Notes under the pieces: model-generated
What the model was told of the DNA's origin: nothing
The model's input: only the letters and a program-made list of their open reading frames with translations
The model's database searches: none
Assembly: GCF_014596565.1 (NCBI RefSeq)
Contig: NZ_NOIN01000004.1
Span: 62,001 to 126,000 of the forward strand
DNA: 64,000 nt
Source of the DNA: Pseudomonas sp. PSB18
Lineage (GTDB): Bacteria; Pseudomonadota; Gammaproteobacteria; Pseudomonadales; Pseudomonadaceae
Direction of reading: 5' to 3'
Shown here: positions 8,576-18,332 of the stretch, piece by piece
Layout: each line of letters opens with the position of its first letter
How positions within the stretch are numbered: position 1 is the first letter of the stretch
Translations under genes and position numbers: made by a program

Positions 8576-10276
8576 TCAGAGCGGCTTGCTGCCATACCAG
8601 CGCGGCGTGTACACCCACTCGCCACCGTCGGCACGGGGAAACACGCAGGTGGTCGAAGACCCGACCAGGACCATGGTGCGCATGTCGACCTGATCCGGGG
8701 TCAACTGCCCCAGCGTCGTGACGCGCAGGGTCTGGCCCGGACGGCCGATGTCACGCCCCAGCACCACCGGCGTCTGCGCGGTTCGATGCTGGGCGACGAT
8801 CTCCAGCGCCCGCCCCAGTTGCCATGGGCGGGAACGGGAGATGGGGTTGTAGAACGCCAGCGCGAGATCCGCTTGTGCCGCCAGGTCCAGGCGTTTCTCG
8901 ATGATCGACCAAGGCTTGAGGTTGTCCGACAGCGACAGCACGCAGAAGTCATGCCCCAGCGGCGCGCCGGCCTGGGCGGCCGTGGCCAGGGAAGCGGAGA
9001 CACCCGGCAGGATCTGCAGGTCGACAGCGTGCCATTGGGCATTCGTCGACTCATGCAGCGCCTCCAGCACCGCCGCGGCCATGGCGAACACCCCCGGATC
9101 GCCGGACGACACCACCACCACGGAACGTCCCTGGGCCGCCAGCTCGAAGGCGTGGCGGGCGCGTTGCAGCTCTTCGCGGTTGTCGGTGCAGTGTTGCACC
9201 TGATCGGCCCGGAACGGCCCGGCCATACGCACGTAGGTTTCGTAGCCCAGCACATCGTTGGCGCGGTCGAGTTCGGCGCGCACCGCCGGCACCATCAACT
9301 CGGCCGCGCCCGGGCCCAGGCCGATCACCGCCAGGCGCCCACGTGGACGGCCGATCCGTTGCGGGTCCAGGGGCCGTTCGGCCACCGCGATGGCCAGGCT
9401 GCCCATGACCCGAATCGACGCCGGCTGGCCGAGGGCCTCGCTCAACCATCCCGCGATGTCGCCGTCGGCGCTGGCAAAGCGCAGCGGCACGCCCAGGCTT
9501 GCAGCGGCTTCGTGTAACTCTGGGCGTGTCATGTCGCTGTCCGCCGCCAACAGGCAGGCCAGCGACTGCACCGCGAGGCCGGCCTGACCCAGGGCATCGC
9601 CAATGGTGGCCGCTACGTCCATCACCCCGACGTCCAGCGCCACGGCTACGTTGCGTGGATAGATACGCAATTCATCGACTGCGGGCACACCGGCAGCGCT
9701 GTCGATACGGATGGCCAGGCGCGCCTGTTGGTCCTGGGGCAAGTGCGCCTGATCCAGCCACGGCGCGGCCCCTTCAATGCGCACCGGCTCACCGGCCAGC
9801 AGATCGGAGACGAAGCGCTTGCCCTGCTCCAGATCGTCGAGACGGTAGCCGCTCGGTGGATTGAGCAGGCAAGTGCCGAAACGCAATTCGCCGCTGGTGG
9901 TGATCGCCGGGGCGACTTGCAGCGCGGCAGCGATGTCCCGCGCCATGACATTGACCCCGCCCAGGCCGCCGAGCAGTGGCACCACGGCGCTGCCGTCTTC
10001 AGCCACCGCCAGCACGGCGGGCTCGACGCCTTTTTCCAGCAGCAGCGGCGCCAGGGTGCGGATGACGATGCCCGCCGCGCACAGGGCGATGATCGGCGTG
10101 TCTTGCTGATAGAGCTCGCGCAACGTCGCGCCGAACTCCAGGTAGTGACGGTCCACGCCCTCGACCCGCCCGGACAGGCCGTGGATCAAGGCGTCGGGAT
10201 AGCACTGCTGGACCCGCCGGGCCGTTGCGAGGCTGCCCGGGCCGAGGATGACGATTGCCGGTGCCTTGGACGTCAT
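8576..10276 (-). CDS. cobJ: CbiG-like / precorrin-3B C17-methyltransferase fusion (CobJ)
   Basis: Two domains are visible. Residues about 1-300 resemble CbiG/CobE ([50 protein letters not shown]). The second half is an SAM-dependent precorrin methylase ([54 protein letters not shown]) typical of CobJ, which methylates C17 and contracts the corrin ring. The start at 10276 is chosen because its ATG overlaps the cobI stop (ATGA), implying translational coupling; a GTG at 10285 is an alternative. It is the last gene of the minus-strand cobG-H-I-J operon. CbiG-CobJ fusions are common in Pseudomonas. Confidence 0.92.
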   Translation of the reverse strand: MTSKAPAIVILGPGSLATARRVQQCYPDALIHGLSGRVEGVDRHYLEFGATLRELYQQDTPIIALCAAGIVIRTLAPLLLEKGVEPAVLAVAEDGSAVVPLLGGLGGVNVMARDIAAALQVAPAITTSGELRFGTCLLNPPSGYRLDDLEQGKRFVSDLLAGEPVRIEGAAPWLDQAHLPQDQQARLAIRIDSAAGVPAVDELRIYPRNVAVALDVGVMDVAATIGDALGQAGLAVQSLACLLAADSDMTRPELHEAAASLGVPLRFASADGDIAGWLSEALGQPASIRVMGSLAIAVAERPLDPQRIGRPRGRLAVIGLGPGAAELMVPAVRAELDRANDVLGYETYVRMAGPFRADQVQHCTDNREELQRARHAFELAAQGRSVVVVSSGDPGVFAMAAAVLEALHESTNAQWHAVDLQILPGVSASLATAAQAGAPLGHDFCVLSLSDNLKPWSIIEKRLDLAAQADLALAFYNPISRSRPWQLGRALEIVAQHRTAQTPVVLGRDIGRPGQTLRVTTLGQLTPDQVDMRTMVLVGSSTTCVFPRADGGEWVYTPRWYGSKPL

Positions 10277-11007
10277 CCCTGCCACCGTTCGCCCGGCACG
10301 ATGATCAACGAAAAATACGGCGAGGACATCGGCTCGACTTCATCCAGCGGCACGATTTTCTGATTGGCCATGGTCGCCCGTTCGACGTACAGGGCCCGGC
10401 CATCCAGGCCCAGTTCCCCGAGCACCTGGCGGACCTTGGGGAAGTTGCGCCCCAGCTTCATGATCACCGCCGCGTCGGCATCGGCCAACCGGCGCTTGAG
10501 CTCGTCATGGGGCAGCACGCCAGAGAGCACCGACAGGCTCTGGTTGCGGTACACCAGCGGCGCGCCGAGCACCGAGGCACCGCCCAGCATCGAGCAGACG
10601 CCGGGAATGACTTCGGCGTCGTAGCGCTCGGCCAGACGATCGTGCAGGTACATGTACGAACCGTAGAAGAACGGATCGCCCTCGCAGATCACGGCCACGT
10701 CGCGACCGGCATCCAGATGCACGGCCACCTGTTCGGCGGCGGTGTCGTAGAAGTCGGCGATCACCTGCTCATAGGACAGCGGCGCCGGCAACACTTCGGT
10801 GGTGACCGGGTACACCAGCGGCATCAGCGTCTGCGTCTCTTGCAGGTGCATTTCGATGATCCCGAAGGCGTTGCCCTTCTTGCCTTTGGCGACGAAGTAC
10901 GCCACCACGGGGGATTCGCGCAACAAGCGCAGGGCCTTGAGGGTGATCAGTTCCGGGTCACCGGGGCCCACGCCGAGGCCGATCAGACGTCCACGCTGCT
11001 GCATCAT
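10273..11007 (-). CDS. cobI: Precorrin-2 C20-methyltransferase
   Basis: A 244-aa tetrapyrrole methylase of usual length. The N-terminal [20 protein letters not shown] is the precorrin-2 C20-methyltransferase signature, and the SAM-site motif [12 protein letters not shown] is also present. It transfers a methyl from SAM to C20 of precorrin-2, giving precorrin-3A, the substrate of CobG. Its start overlaps the end of cobH, and GGAG lies just upstream. Two consecutive ATGs are possible starts (11007 and 11004). Its 3' end overlaps the cobJ start by ATGA, so the genes are almost certainly co-translated. Confidence 0.95.
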   Translation of the reverse strand: MMQQRGRLIGLGVGPGDPELITLKALRLLRESPVVAYFVAKGKKGNAFGIIEMHLQETQTLMPLVYPVTTEVLPAPLSYEQVIADFYDTAAEQVAVHLDAGRDVAVICEGDPFFYGSYMYLHDRLAERYDAEVIPGVCSMLGGASVLGAPLVYRNQSLSVLSGVLPHDELKRRLADADAAVIMKLGRNFPKVRQVLGELGLDGRALYVERATMANQKIVPLDEVEPMSSPYFSLIIVPGERWQG

Positions 11008-11630
11008 TCAATCTCCGTAGCGAGGGCATTGACGGCAGCCGCAGCCATGGCGCTGCCACCGAGCCGGCCTTGCATGATCACGAACGGCACGCCACGGCTG
11101 TTGGCCGCCAACATCGCCTTGGACTCGGCGGCGCCGACGAACCCCACGGGAAAGCCCAGGATCAACGCCGGTTTCGGTGCGCCGGCGTCGAGCATTTCCA
11201 GCAGGTAGAACAGCGCGGTGGGCGCATTGCCGATCACCACGACGCTGCCTTCCAGATGTGGACGCCACAGCTCCAGGGCCGCCGCCGAACGGGTGTTGCC
11301 CAAATCGCGGGCCAGCTGCGGCACGCTCTCGTCGCGCAGGGTGCAGATCACCGGGTTGTTGGCAGGCAGGCGAGCGCGGGTCACGCCTTCGCTGACCATC
11401 CGCGCATCGCACAGGATCGGCGCACCGGCAGCCAGGGCCTGACGCCCGGCCATACCCGCGCCTTCGGAAAACTGCAGCCCATCGACCGCCTCGACCATGC
11501 CGCAGGCATGGATCACCCGTACCGCGAGTTTTTCCAGATCGGCCGGAATGCGCGCCAGGTTGGCCTCGGCGCGAATGATCGCGAAGGAGTTGCGATAGAT
11601 CTCCTGACCGTCGCGGATGTAATCAAGCAT
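11004..11630 (-). CDS. cobH: Precorrin-8X methylmutase
   Basis: From the ATG at 11630 the protein has 208 residues, the usual CobH length; an upstream in-frame start at 11663 would add 11 residues inside cobG. It begins [31 protein letters not shown] (H41) carries the conserved histidine proposed to drive the 1,5-sigmatropic methyl shift from C11 to C12, giving hydrogenobyrinate. Its ATG shares a base with the cobG stop (TGATG), a sign of translational coupling. Confidence 0.94.
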   Translation of the reverse strand: MLDYIRDGQEIYRNSFAIIRAEANLARIPADLEKLAVRVIHACGMVEAVDGLQFSEGAGMAGRQALAAGAPILCDARMVSEGVTRARLPANNPVICTLRDESVPQLARDLGNTRSAAALELWRPHLEGSVVVIGNAPTALFYLLEMLDAGAPKPALILGFPVGFVGAAESKAMLAANSRGVPFVIMQGRLGGSAMAAAAVNALATEIE

Positions 11631-12973
11631 CAAAGGGGGCTCCGGGGGCGAGCGTCGAGCCATTGGCCGACCGCTTCAATAGTCAGATTGTGTGCCTGCA
11701 ACGCGCCGAAACCCGGCAGCGTGGCATCGCGAAAATAGAGGTCGTAACGACCGGGAGCGACCGCCAGCAAGGTGACAGGCGCAATATGGGCCGCCGCGCA
11801 GGAACGCGGGCAACCGGACAAATGGACCTTGGTCCCGTGGCTATGGCGTTGCAGTACGTCGGCCAGTCGCCGGGCATCGGCCTTGGTGTCGGCCAGGGCC
11901 TTGCCGCAGCCACTGGAGCCGGTGCAGGCGATGAGGTGCGCCAACGGTTGTTGCGCCGAACACAGCAGGCCCAACCCTTCGAGCCGCGCCAGCACGTCGT
12001 CCGCGTCCTCGCGGCGTACGTTGGGCAACAACAGGCTTTGCCACGGGGTGAAACGAAGGCTGCTGTCACCCTTCTCCCGAGCCAGTTGCGCCAGGCCTCG
12101 CAGCATGACCGCGTCGAGTCGGCCAAGGGGCGCGGCGCCCCCCACGTAGACTCGTTCGTCATGTTGTGGCTGGATACCGAAGTGCAATCCATCGATGGCA
12201 CCGTCGCGCTGCCAGCCGGAACACCGTTGCAGCGAGACCCGGCCGGCCAGTTGCCGGATGAATTCCGTGTCGGGAAGCTCTGCCAGCAGGTGGCGCATGC
12301 GCGTCTGGTCTGGGCGAGCCAGATCGAGAAACAGCTCCAGCACCGCCAGCACCAACCCATGTCCATCGACCAGGGGAACCGCGCCTGCCGGTTCATCCAG
12401 GGGCGAGCCCGCCAACCCGAACGCCAGCCAGGGCTCGCCGTGACCGATGAACGCCGACAACCACAGGTCATGGTGATGATCGAGCATCGCCAACGCCTCG
12501 CCGCCGTCCAGTTGCACGGCGAACTTGGCCGACAACTCATGGAATCGGTCGTGGGTCTGCAGGCTGAGCAGGATCTGCGCGGCCAACAGGCGGGTGTCCA
12601 GCAGCATCTGCCGGTCGATGCCGGCCGTGGGGCTGAGCATCAGGTTGCGTACATCGTCGCCGGCCGATGTGTGCGGGCCGAGGCCGGCGGCCAGCAATGA
12701 CTCGATCAGTGCGGCGTGCTCAGGGCCGATCCCGCGGATCTGCAGGTTGGCCCGGTTGGTCGCCTCGATCGCGCCACTGGCGAACCGCTCGGCCGCCAGC
12801 GCCACCGCGTCGGCCTGATCGGCCTGGATGGCGCCGCCATCGAGCTTGATCCGGCAGATGCCCCCGTCCAGCGCCTGGACGACACGCAGCAACCCCGGGC
12901 AACCCGAGGGACGTATGGCGTTGGAGGATGGACGTTCGTTCAAGGGCAAACCGGTCAATGGGGCACGCCACAT
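11630..12973 (-). CDS. cobG: Precorrin-3B synthase
   Basis: A 447-aa member of the nitrite/sulfite-reductase-like family. C350, C356 (CTGSSGCGKA), C388 and C392 (SGCPRSCA) form the CX5C...CX3C set that ligates a 4Fe-4S cluster. CobG is the oxygen-dependent enzyme that hydroxylates C20 and forms the gamma-lactone of precorrin-3B, so it marks an aerobic-type corrin pathway. It is the first gene of the minus-strand cobGHIJ unit, divergent from cobL across a REP-filled 380-bp region. I saw no convincing cobalamin riboswitch in that region. Confidence 0.93.
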   Translation of the reverse strand: MWRAPLTGLPLNERPSSNAIRPSGCPGLLRVVQALDGGICRIKLDGGAIQADQADAVALAAERFASGAIEATNRANLQIRGIGPEHAALIESLLAAGLGPHTSAGDDVRNLMLSPTAGIDRQMLLDTRLLAAQILLSLQTHDRFHELSAKFAVQLDGGEALAMLDHHHDLWLSAFIGHGEPWLAFGLAGSPLDEPAGAVPLVDGHGLVLAVLELFLDLARPDQTRMRHLLAELPDTEFIRQLAGRVSLQRCSGWQRDGAIDGLHFGIQPQHDERVYVGGAAPLGRLDAVMLRGLAQLAREKGDSSLRFTPWQSLLLPNVRREDADDVLARLEGLGLLCSAQQPLAHLIACTGSSGCGKALADTKADARRLADVLQRHSHGTKVHLSGCPRSCAAAHIAPVTLLAVAPGRYDLYFRDATLPGFGALQAHNLTIEAVGQWLDARPRSPL

Positions 12974-13054
12974 CGGCGAAGGACCGCCATTATGCCTGCT
13001 TTGCCGGGGAGCATGAAAAGCTTGCCCGTCGGATTATGTGCAGTGCCGTCGGGA

Positions 13055-13280
13055 ATGTGAGGCGGGAGCTTGCTGGCGATAGCGTTCTGGCGGGCAAGGT
13101 GGGTTGAATGGGCCGACGCCATCGCGAGCAGGCTCGCTCCCACAGGGGATCTGCGGCTGGTACGAAATAGAAGAACAATCCCCGTCCAATGTGGGAGCGA
13201 GCCTGCTCGCGATAGCGGTCTGTCTGTGACGGTGATGTTGAATGGGCACCGCCATCGCGGGCAAGCCTTGCTCCCAGCGG
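13055..13280. repeat. Four REP units between cobG and cobL
   Basis: REP-like units lie at about 13055-13085 (degenerate), 13118-13146 (inverted), 13191-13218 and 13250-13277 (inverted), giving two head-to-head pairs. They fill most of the 380-bp divergent gap 12974-13353. Nothing else was identified there. Confidence 0.8.
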
Positions 13281-13353
13281 CGCGGTATGATGGCGGCCCG
13301 GTTCGCGGGACTGATGTGCCCGTTAAGCAAACCTACCCATTCGAGGAACAGAG

Positions 13354-14565
13354 ATGACCCCCTGGCTGACCGTAGTGGGCATCGGCGAAGACGGCTTCAA
13401 GGGCCTGGGCCGAACGGCCCGCCATGCCCTGTTGCGGGCGACGCGCATTATCGGCAGCGCTCGTCAACTGGCGTTATTGCCGGTGTGCATTCGCGGTGAA
13501 CGGGAACTGTGGCCAAGCCCGTTTTCCCTGGAACCACTGCTGGCGCGACGGGACGAGCCAGTGTGTGTGCTGGCCAGCGGCGATCCGATGTTCTATGGCG
13601 TCGGCGCCAGCCTCGCCAAACATCTGCCAAGCGAGCAGATGCTGGTCATCCCGGCCCCGTCGTCATGTTCGTTGGCGGCGGCGCGCATGGGTTGGCCGCT
13701 GCAGGAGGTGGTGACTGTGTCGCTGGTGGCGCGCCCCTTGGCGGCACTCAATGCTCATTTATCCACAGGCGTCCGGCTGTTGTTGCTGAGCAACGACCGC
13801 CACACGCCAGGCGCAGTGGCGTCATTGCTGCGCGAACGCGGGTTCGGCCCCAGCCCCATGACCGTGCTGGAACACCTGGGCGGCCCGGCAGAGCGGCGGA
13901 TCGAAAGCTGCGCGGCACACTGGTCCGAGCCGGACGTCACCGACCTGAACCTGATCGCCGTCGAATGCCGGGCCGAACCCTCGGCGTTGCGCCTGTCACG
14001 CCTGGCCGGTTTGCCGGACACCGCGTTCGAACATGACGGCCAATTGACCAAGCGCGACGTGCGCGCCATCACCCTGGCCCGCCTCGCCCCGATGCCTGGC
14101 GAATTGCTCTGGGACGTGGGCGCCGGCAGCGGCTCCATCGGCATCGAATGGATGCGCGCGCACCCGGCCTGTCGAGCCCTGGCCATCGAGGCCGACGAAG
14201 GCCGCCAAGGCTTGATCGAACGTAACCGCGACACCCTAGGCGTGCCCGGCCTGCAACTGATTCGCGGACGAGCGCCCCAGGCCCTTGAGGGACTGGAGCG
14301 ACCGGACGCCGTATTCATTGGCGGCGGCGTCACCCGTGAAGGCGTGCTGGAAGCCTGCTGGGCCCGACTCAAGCCAGGCGGCCGGTTGGTCGCCAATGCC
14401 GTGACCCTGCAAAGCGAGATGACGCTCATGAACTGGCGCGAACTCCATGGCGGCGAACTGACCCGCGTCCACATCGCCCAGGCCCAACCACTGGGCGAGT
14501 TCGACACCTGGCGCCAGGCGTTGCCGATTACCCTGCTGGACCTGGTAAAGCCCCTCGATGCGTGA
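13354..14565 (+). CDS. cobL: Precorrin-6Y C5,15-methyltransferase (decarboxylating)
   Basis: A 403-aa two-domain protein. The N-terminal half is a CbiE-type tetrapyrrole methylase ([29 protein letters not shown]). The C-terminal half is a CbiT-type Rossmann methyltransferase ([19 protein letters not shown]). Together they methylate C5 and C15 of precorrin-6B and remove the acetate carboxyl at C12. The ATG follows GAGGAACAG. It heads the plus-strand cobL-cbiD-cobK unit and overlaps cbiD by 8 bp. Confidence 0.95.
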   Translation: MTPWLTVVGIGEDGFKGLGRTARHALLRATRIIGSARQLALLPVCIRGERELWPSPFSLEPLLARRDEPVCVLASGDPMFYGVGASLAKHLPSEQMLVIPAPSSCSLAAARMGWPLQEVVTVSLVARPLAALNAHLSTGVRLLLLSNDRHTPGAVASLLRERGFGPSPMTVLEHLGGPAERRIESCAAHWSEPDVTDLNLIAVECRAEPSALRLSRLAGLPDTAFEHDGQLTKRDVRAITLARLAPMPGELLWDVGAGSGSIGIEWMRAHPACRALAIEADEGRQGLIERNRDTLGVPGLQLIRGRAPQALEGLERPDAVFIGGGVTREGVLEACWARLKPGGRLVANAVTLQSEMTLMNWRELHGGELTRVHIAQAQPLGEFDTWRQALPITLLDLVKPLDA

Positions 14566-15655
14566 CGAAACCGCCGAACAACCCGCGCCCCTGCGCAGCG
14601 GCCTGACCACCGGCAGTTGCGCCACGGCCACCAGCCTGGCGGCGGCGCGCCTGTTGCTGCAAGGCCATTGCGCCGATGCCGTGGAGATTGTGTTGCCCAA
14701 GGGCAAACAGGTGCAGATGCGCCTGGAGTTCTGTCGCCTCACCGGCCAGGGCGCCGAGGCCGGGACGATCAAGGACGCCGGCGACGACCCCGACGTGACC
14801 CACGGTGCGCTGTTGTTTTCCCAGGTGCGCCTGACCACCGAACCGGGCGTGCGCTTCATTGCCGGGCGCGGCGTCGGCACCGTGACGCGACCGGGCCTGG
14901 TGCTGGCGGTCGGTGAACCGGCGATCAACCCGGTGCCGCGCAAAATGATCGGCGATCACCTGGACCGGCTGGCCGAAGAAACCGGCTATACCGGCGGTTT
15001 CGAAGTCACGGTCAACGTCGAGGGCGGTGAAGCCCTGGCGTTGAAAACCATGAACCCGCGCCTGGGCATCCTCGGCGGCCTGTCGATCCTCGGCACCAGC
15101 GGCATCGTCCGGCCTTTCTCCTGCGCGGCCTACATTGCCTCGATCCATCAGGGTATCGACGTGGCGAAAACCAACGGTTACCTGCACATCGCGGCCTGTA
15201 CCGGCAATGCCAGCGAAGACACCATGCGCCGGGTCTACAACCTGCCGGAAATCGCCTTGATCGAAATGGGCGACTTCGTCGGGGCCGTGCTCAAGCACGT
15301 GCGCAAGGTCCCGGTGGACAAGCTCAGCCTCTGCGGCGGCTTTGGCAAAATCAGCAAACTCGCCGCCGGTCACATGGACCTGCACAGCCGTCATTCGAGC
15401 ATCGACCTGCCACAGCTGGCCGACTGGGCCGCCGCAATCGGCGCCGACGAGGCTTTGCAGCAAGGTATCCGTGGGGCCAACACCAGCCAGCAGGCCTTGG
15501 CGATGGCCAGTGCCGCGGGCATCGCCCTCGGCGACGCGGTGTGTGGGCACGCCCTGGCCTTCGCCCGCAGCGTCGTGCCGCCCCAGGTTCAAGTCGAAGT
15601 CTTCGCCATCGACCGCCAGGGCGGAATCGTCGGTCACGCCGGAGCCTTTACATGA
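14558..15655 (+). CDS. cbiD: Cobalt-precorrin-5B (C1)-methyltransferase
   Basis: 365 aa. [20 protein letters not shown] near the N-terminus is the CbiD signature, and [18 protein letters not shown] is also typical. CbiD methylates C1 after loss of the C1 side-chain fragment and is the usual anaerobic-pathway replacement for CobF. It starts inside the last codons of cobL, and its stop overlaps the cobK start (ATGA), so the three genes are tightly coupled. Confidence 0.93.
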   Translation: MRDETAEQPAPLRSGLTTGSCATATSLAAARLLLQGHCADAVEIVLPKGKQVQMRLEFCRLTGQGAEAGTIKDAGDDPDVTHGALLFSQVRLTTEPGVRFIAGRGVGTVTRPGLVLAVGEPAINPVPRKMIGDHLDRLAEETGYTGGFEVTVNVEGGEALALKTMNPRLGILGGLSILGTSGIVRPFSCAAYIASIHQGIDVAKTNGYLHIAACTGNASEDTMRRVYNLPEIALIEMGDFVGAVLKHVRKVPVDKLSLCGGFGKISKLAAGHMDLHSRHSSIDLPQLADWAAAIGADEALQQGIRGANTSQQALAMASAAGIALGDAVCGHALAFARSVVPPQVQVEVFAIDRQGGIVGHAGAFT

Positions 15656-16377
15656 AACGCATCCTGCTGCTGGGCGGCGTCACCGAAGCCTTGGCCATCG
15701 CTCGCACCCTCGGCCCCCAACACATCTACAGCCTGGCGGGCGTGGGCCGTGTCCCCACTGACCTGACCTGCCAGGTGCGCGTCGGCGGCTACGGCGGTGC
15801 TGAGGGCCTGGCGCAGTTCATTCGCGACCAGGGCATCAGCCTGCTGTTGGACGCCACCCACCCCTACGCCGCCCGGATCAGCCACAACGCCGCCCACGCC
15901 GCCCGCGCCTGTGGCATCCCCTGCTGGGCCCTGCGCCGCCCGGCCTGGCAGCCCCGCCAGGGCGATGACTGGCGCGAAGTGGCCGACTGGGCCGAACTGA
16001 TCCAGGCCCTGAAACCCTTCCACCGTCCCCTCTTCACCCTCGGCCGCGAACCGCTGCAACACCTGCATGAAATTCCCCCGGAGCAATTCTGGACCCTGCG
16101 CGCCCTGGACGTTTACCCCGGTAACGAACGCTGCGAAGTCATCGGCGCGCGAGGGCCGTTCCATATCGACGGCGAGCGGGAGCTGTTCGAGCGGCGGCAG
16201 ATCGATGTACTGGTCAGCAAGAACAGCGGCAGCACTGCAACCGAGCCGAAGCTGGAAGTGGCGCGGGAACGCGGGGTGCCGGTGTTGGTGTTGAGGCGGC
16301 CGGTGTTGGCGGGGGTGGATCGGGAATTCTGGACGCTGGATGAGATGTTGTCGGCGCTGTCGATGTTTGCACCCTGA
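15652..16377 (+). CDS. cobK: Precorrin-6A reductase
   Basis: 241 aa from the ATG at 15652, which overlaps the cbiD stop as ATGA; longer in-frame starts inside cbiD are not credible. [17 protein letters not shown] is the dinucleotide-binding N-terminus of CobK/Cbi[18 protein letters not shown] and [16 protein letters not shown] are conserved motifs. It reduces precorrin-6A to precorrin-6B (C18-C19 bond) with NADPH. It is the last gene of the plus-strand cob unit. Confidence 0.94.
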   Translation: MKRILLLGGVTEALAIARTLGPQHIYSLAGVGRVPTDLTCQVRVGGYGGAEGLAQFIRDQGISLLLDATHPYAARISHNAAHAARACGIPCWALRRPAWQPRQGDDWREVADWAELIQALKPFHRPLFTLGREPLQHLHEIPPEQFWTLRALDVYPGNERCEVIGARGPFHIDGERELFERRQIDVLVSKNSGSTATEPKLEVARERGVPVLVLRRPVLAGVDREFWTLDEMLSALSMFAP

Positions 16378-16421
16378 GCCCCCTGATAATTTTTAGCGAG
16401 TGTCAGATCGAGCTTAAACCT

Positions 16422-16552
16422 GTGGCGAGGGAGCTTGCTCCCGCTGGGCTGCGCAGCAGCCCCAAAAAATATGAACGAGGCTCTCCTGACACACCGCAGC
16501 ATCGGGTTTCAGGGTCGCTTCGCGCCCCAGCGGGAGCAAGCTCCCTCGCCAC
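16422..16552. repeat. Perfect 27-bp inverted repeat pair (REP variant)
   Basis: Arms at 16422-16448 and 16526-16552 are exact reverse complements over 27 bp, 77 bp apart. The core GGGAGCTTGCTCCC differs from the GCCTGCTCGC type seen elsewhere. It occupies the 311-bp gap between cobK and the DUF2946 gene (16378-16688), where I see nothing else. Confidence 0.85.
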
Positions 16553-16688
16553 AACAGCGCTCACTTGGCGATCTATTGCTACTGTTAACACGAGCCCTGC
16601 GACCCTACACCGCACATGGCTTTTTTACTTCCAGCCTGCGATCAGGCTAAATACCGCCACCTGATCGCCCAACCGAGCGGATTCTCCC

Positions 16689-17087
16689 ATGTCCCGACAA
16701 CGGCTTGCATTTGCCTGGATCGCCTGCTTCGCAGTGCTGTTCAACATGCTTGCCATGCCGCTTTCCGGCAGCGCGGCCGCACAGGGCAATGCGCCGGCCG
16801 AGCAGTTGTTGTGGGGTAGTTTCTGTTCTTCCAGCGGCACGAAGATGGTGGCGATTTCCCTGGGCAAGCTCGAACAGGGCACGCCCCGCAACGACGACCA
16901 TTCGACCATGCAGCATTGCTGGTGCTGCGCAGGCTCCGCGTCGTTAATAGCGCTCACTGGACAGGCTCCGCGGCTGTACCTGGCCCCACAGCCTGCCCAC
17001 CACGGCCTTGTCCACTCAACGTTCGACAGCCCCACGCCGCGCCAGCAATGGCCGAGTCTCAATCCCCGCGCCTCGCCTCTGGTCTGA
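16689..17087 (+). CDS. DUF2946 family protein (copper cluster)
   Basis: 132 aa with an N-terminal hydrophobic signal/anchor (AWIACFAVLFNMLAMPLSG). A central MQHCWCCAGSASL, a Cys/His pair typical of DUF2946 proteins, follows. The family has no settled biochemical role but is repeatedly found next to periplasmic copper chaperones and TonB-dependent copper receptors, which fits the PCu(A)C gene 50 bp downstream. A role in metal sensing or delivery at the envelope is inference from context and the HCWCC motif. Confidence 0.75.
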   Translation: MSRQRLAFAWIACFAVLFNMLAMPLSGSAAAQGNAPAEQLLWGSFCSSSGTKMVAISLGKLEQGTPRNDDHSTMQHCWCCAGSASLIALTGQAPRLYLAPQPAHHGLVHSTFDSPTPRQQWPSLNPRASPLV

Positions 17088-17137
17088 TTCCCACCGCATA
17101 AAACAACTGCGTCCTGAATCGTTCCGGAGAATCACCC

Positions 17138-17617
17138 ATGTTGAACAGACTCATCCTGCTGGCTGCCCTGCTGCTTCCCGTCGGCTTCGCCCAAGCTCAT
17201 CAGTACAAGGTCGGCGACCTTGAGATTGCCCATCCCTGGTCCCAGGAACTGCCGCCCAACGCGCCGACCGTGGCCGCGTACTTCGTGATCCACAACACCG
17301 GGGCAATGGCAGACAAACTGCTCAGCGTCGACACGCCGATTGCCGGCAAGGCCGAGCTCCACGAGCATGTGAAGCAGGACGATCTGATGAAGATGCAGCC
17401 CGTGCCCACGGTTGCGATTGCCCCCGGCGCCACCGTCACTTTCGCCCCCATGGCTTACCACGTCATGCTGCTGGACCTGAAAGACCGCAGCCTGCTGAGT
17501 GACGGCAAGCGCTTCACCATGACCCTGCATTTCGAAAAAGCCGGGGATGTCACGGTCGACGTTGCGGTGCAGAAAAAAGCTCCCGACGGCACCAAGACCG
17601 AAGCCCACATGCACTGA
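17138..17617 (+). CDS. Periplasmic copper chaperone PCu(A)C
   Basis: 159 aa with a clear signal peptide (LILLAALLLPVGFAQAHQ). The PCu(A)C (DUF461) Cu(I)-binding residues are visible: HEHVKQDDLMKM, and later FAPMAYHVML, matching the H...M...HxM pattern. The C-terminus ends with EAHMH, a second possible copper-binding tail. Family members carry Cu(I) in the periplasm to cytochrome oxidase assembly. CGGAGAATCACCC precedes the ATG. It sits between two DUF2946 genes, an arrangement I recall from other Pseudomonas copper-uptake loci. Confidence 0.9.
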   Translation: MLNRLILLAALLLPVGFAQAHQYKVGDLEIAHPWSQELPPNAPTVAAYFVIHNTGAMADKLLSVDTPIAGKAELHEHVKQDDLMKMQPVPTVAIAPGATVTFAPMAYHVMLLDLKDRSLLSDGKRFTMTLHFEKAGDVTVDVAVQKKAPDGTKTEAHMH

Positions 17618-17653
17618 TAGCTGCCCATGGGTCTTCCCCGCGCGAGGTCTGCC

Positions 17654-18064
17654 ATGCCCCGCCGCCAGCCGATGAGCCTGGCACGCGGCAGCTGGATCAG
17701 CCTGTTCGCCATGCTGATGATCTTTATCGGTCCACTGGTTTCCCAGTCGATGCCGATGGATCAGCGCATGTCTTCGTCCATGACGATGAGCATGGATATG
17801 GACATGTCCGCAGGTGCTCACGCCGGACATGAAGCACCGGCAGCCGAACACGACGCGCCTCGGAACGAGCATCACGCGCTGTGGGAAAAATGCGGCTATT
17901 GCAGCCTGCTGTTCAATTGCCCGGCCTTGCCCGGAGCGCAGTCCCTCGCTGTTTTCAACACCCCGACGGCCAACACCTACACCAGCCCTTCCCCACGCCT
18001 GGGCCATGCCCGGCCGTCATTCTTCCCGGGTGCCCGTACCCGCGCACCTCCCCTCGACGCATAG
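17654..18064 (+). CDS. Second DUF2946 family protein, Met/His-rich
   Basis: 136 aa from the ATG at 17654, which has GAGG 7 nt upstream; an ATG at 17627 is possible but has no ribosome site. A signal/anchor (ISLFAMLMIFIGPLVSQ) is followed by a Met-rich stretch (SSMTMSMDMDMSAG) and histidines (HAGHEAPAAEHDAP), a composition common in copper-binding periplasmic proteins. WEKCGYCSLLF is the DUF2946 cysteine motif. It follows PCu(A)C by 36 bp and precedes the PepSY gene. Confidence 0.75.
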   Translation: MPRRQPMSLARGSWISLFAMLMIFIGPLVSQSMPMDQRMSSSMTMSMDMDMSAGAHAGHEAPAAEHDAPRNEHHALWEKCGYCSLLFNCPALPGAQSLAVFNTPTANTYTSPSPRLGHARPSFFPGARTRAPPLDA

Positions 18065-18199
18065 ACCCCGACATTTACCACCCCGGTCGCACAAGACAGC
18101 CCCAGGCTGCCCGACCGTGTCGTTTACGTCTGCTCGATGGAGTCATCATGTCCAGTTCTTTGCCGTGACATGAGTCAAAAAAAATCGAGCGCACAAACC

Positions 18200-18290
18200 C
18201 TGTGGGGCGCGCCTGTTCGCGATGCGGTCCATCAGTCATTCCGGTGCTGAATGGACTGCCGCTTTCGCAAGCTGGCTCGCTCCCACAGGG
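18200..18290. repeat. REP pair upstream of the PepSY gene
   Basis: A degenerate forward unit (about 18200-18227) and an inverted unit ending CTCGCTCCCACAGGG (about 18262-18290) lie between the second DUF2946 gene and the PepSY gene. Confidence 0.75.
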
Positions 18291-18332
18291 ATTTGACCGT
18301 ACAAATACATTTGCCAAGCGGAGCGCTTTTCG

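Noticed and set aside
12974..13353. Possible cobalamin riboswitch between divergent cob operons
   Set aside because: I looked for a B12 box and the associated helices and found only REP units.
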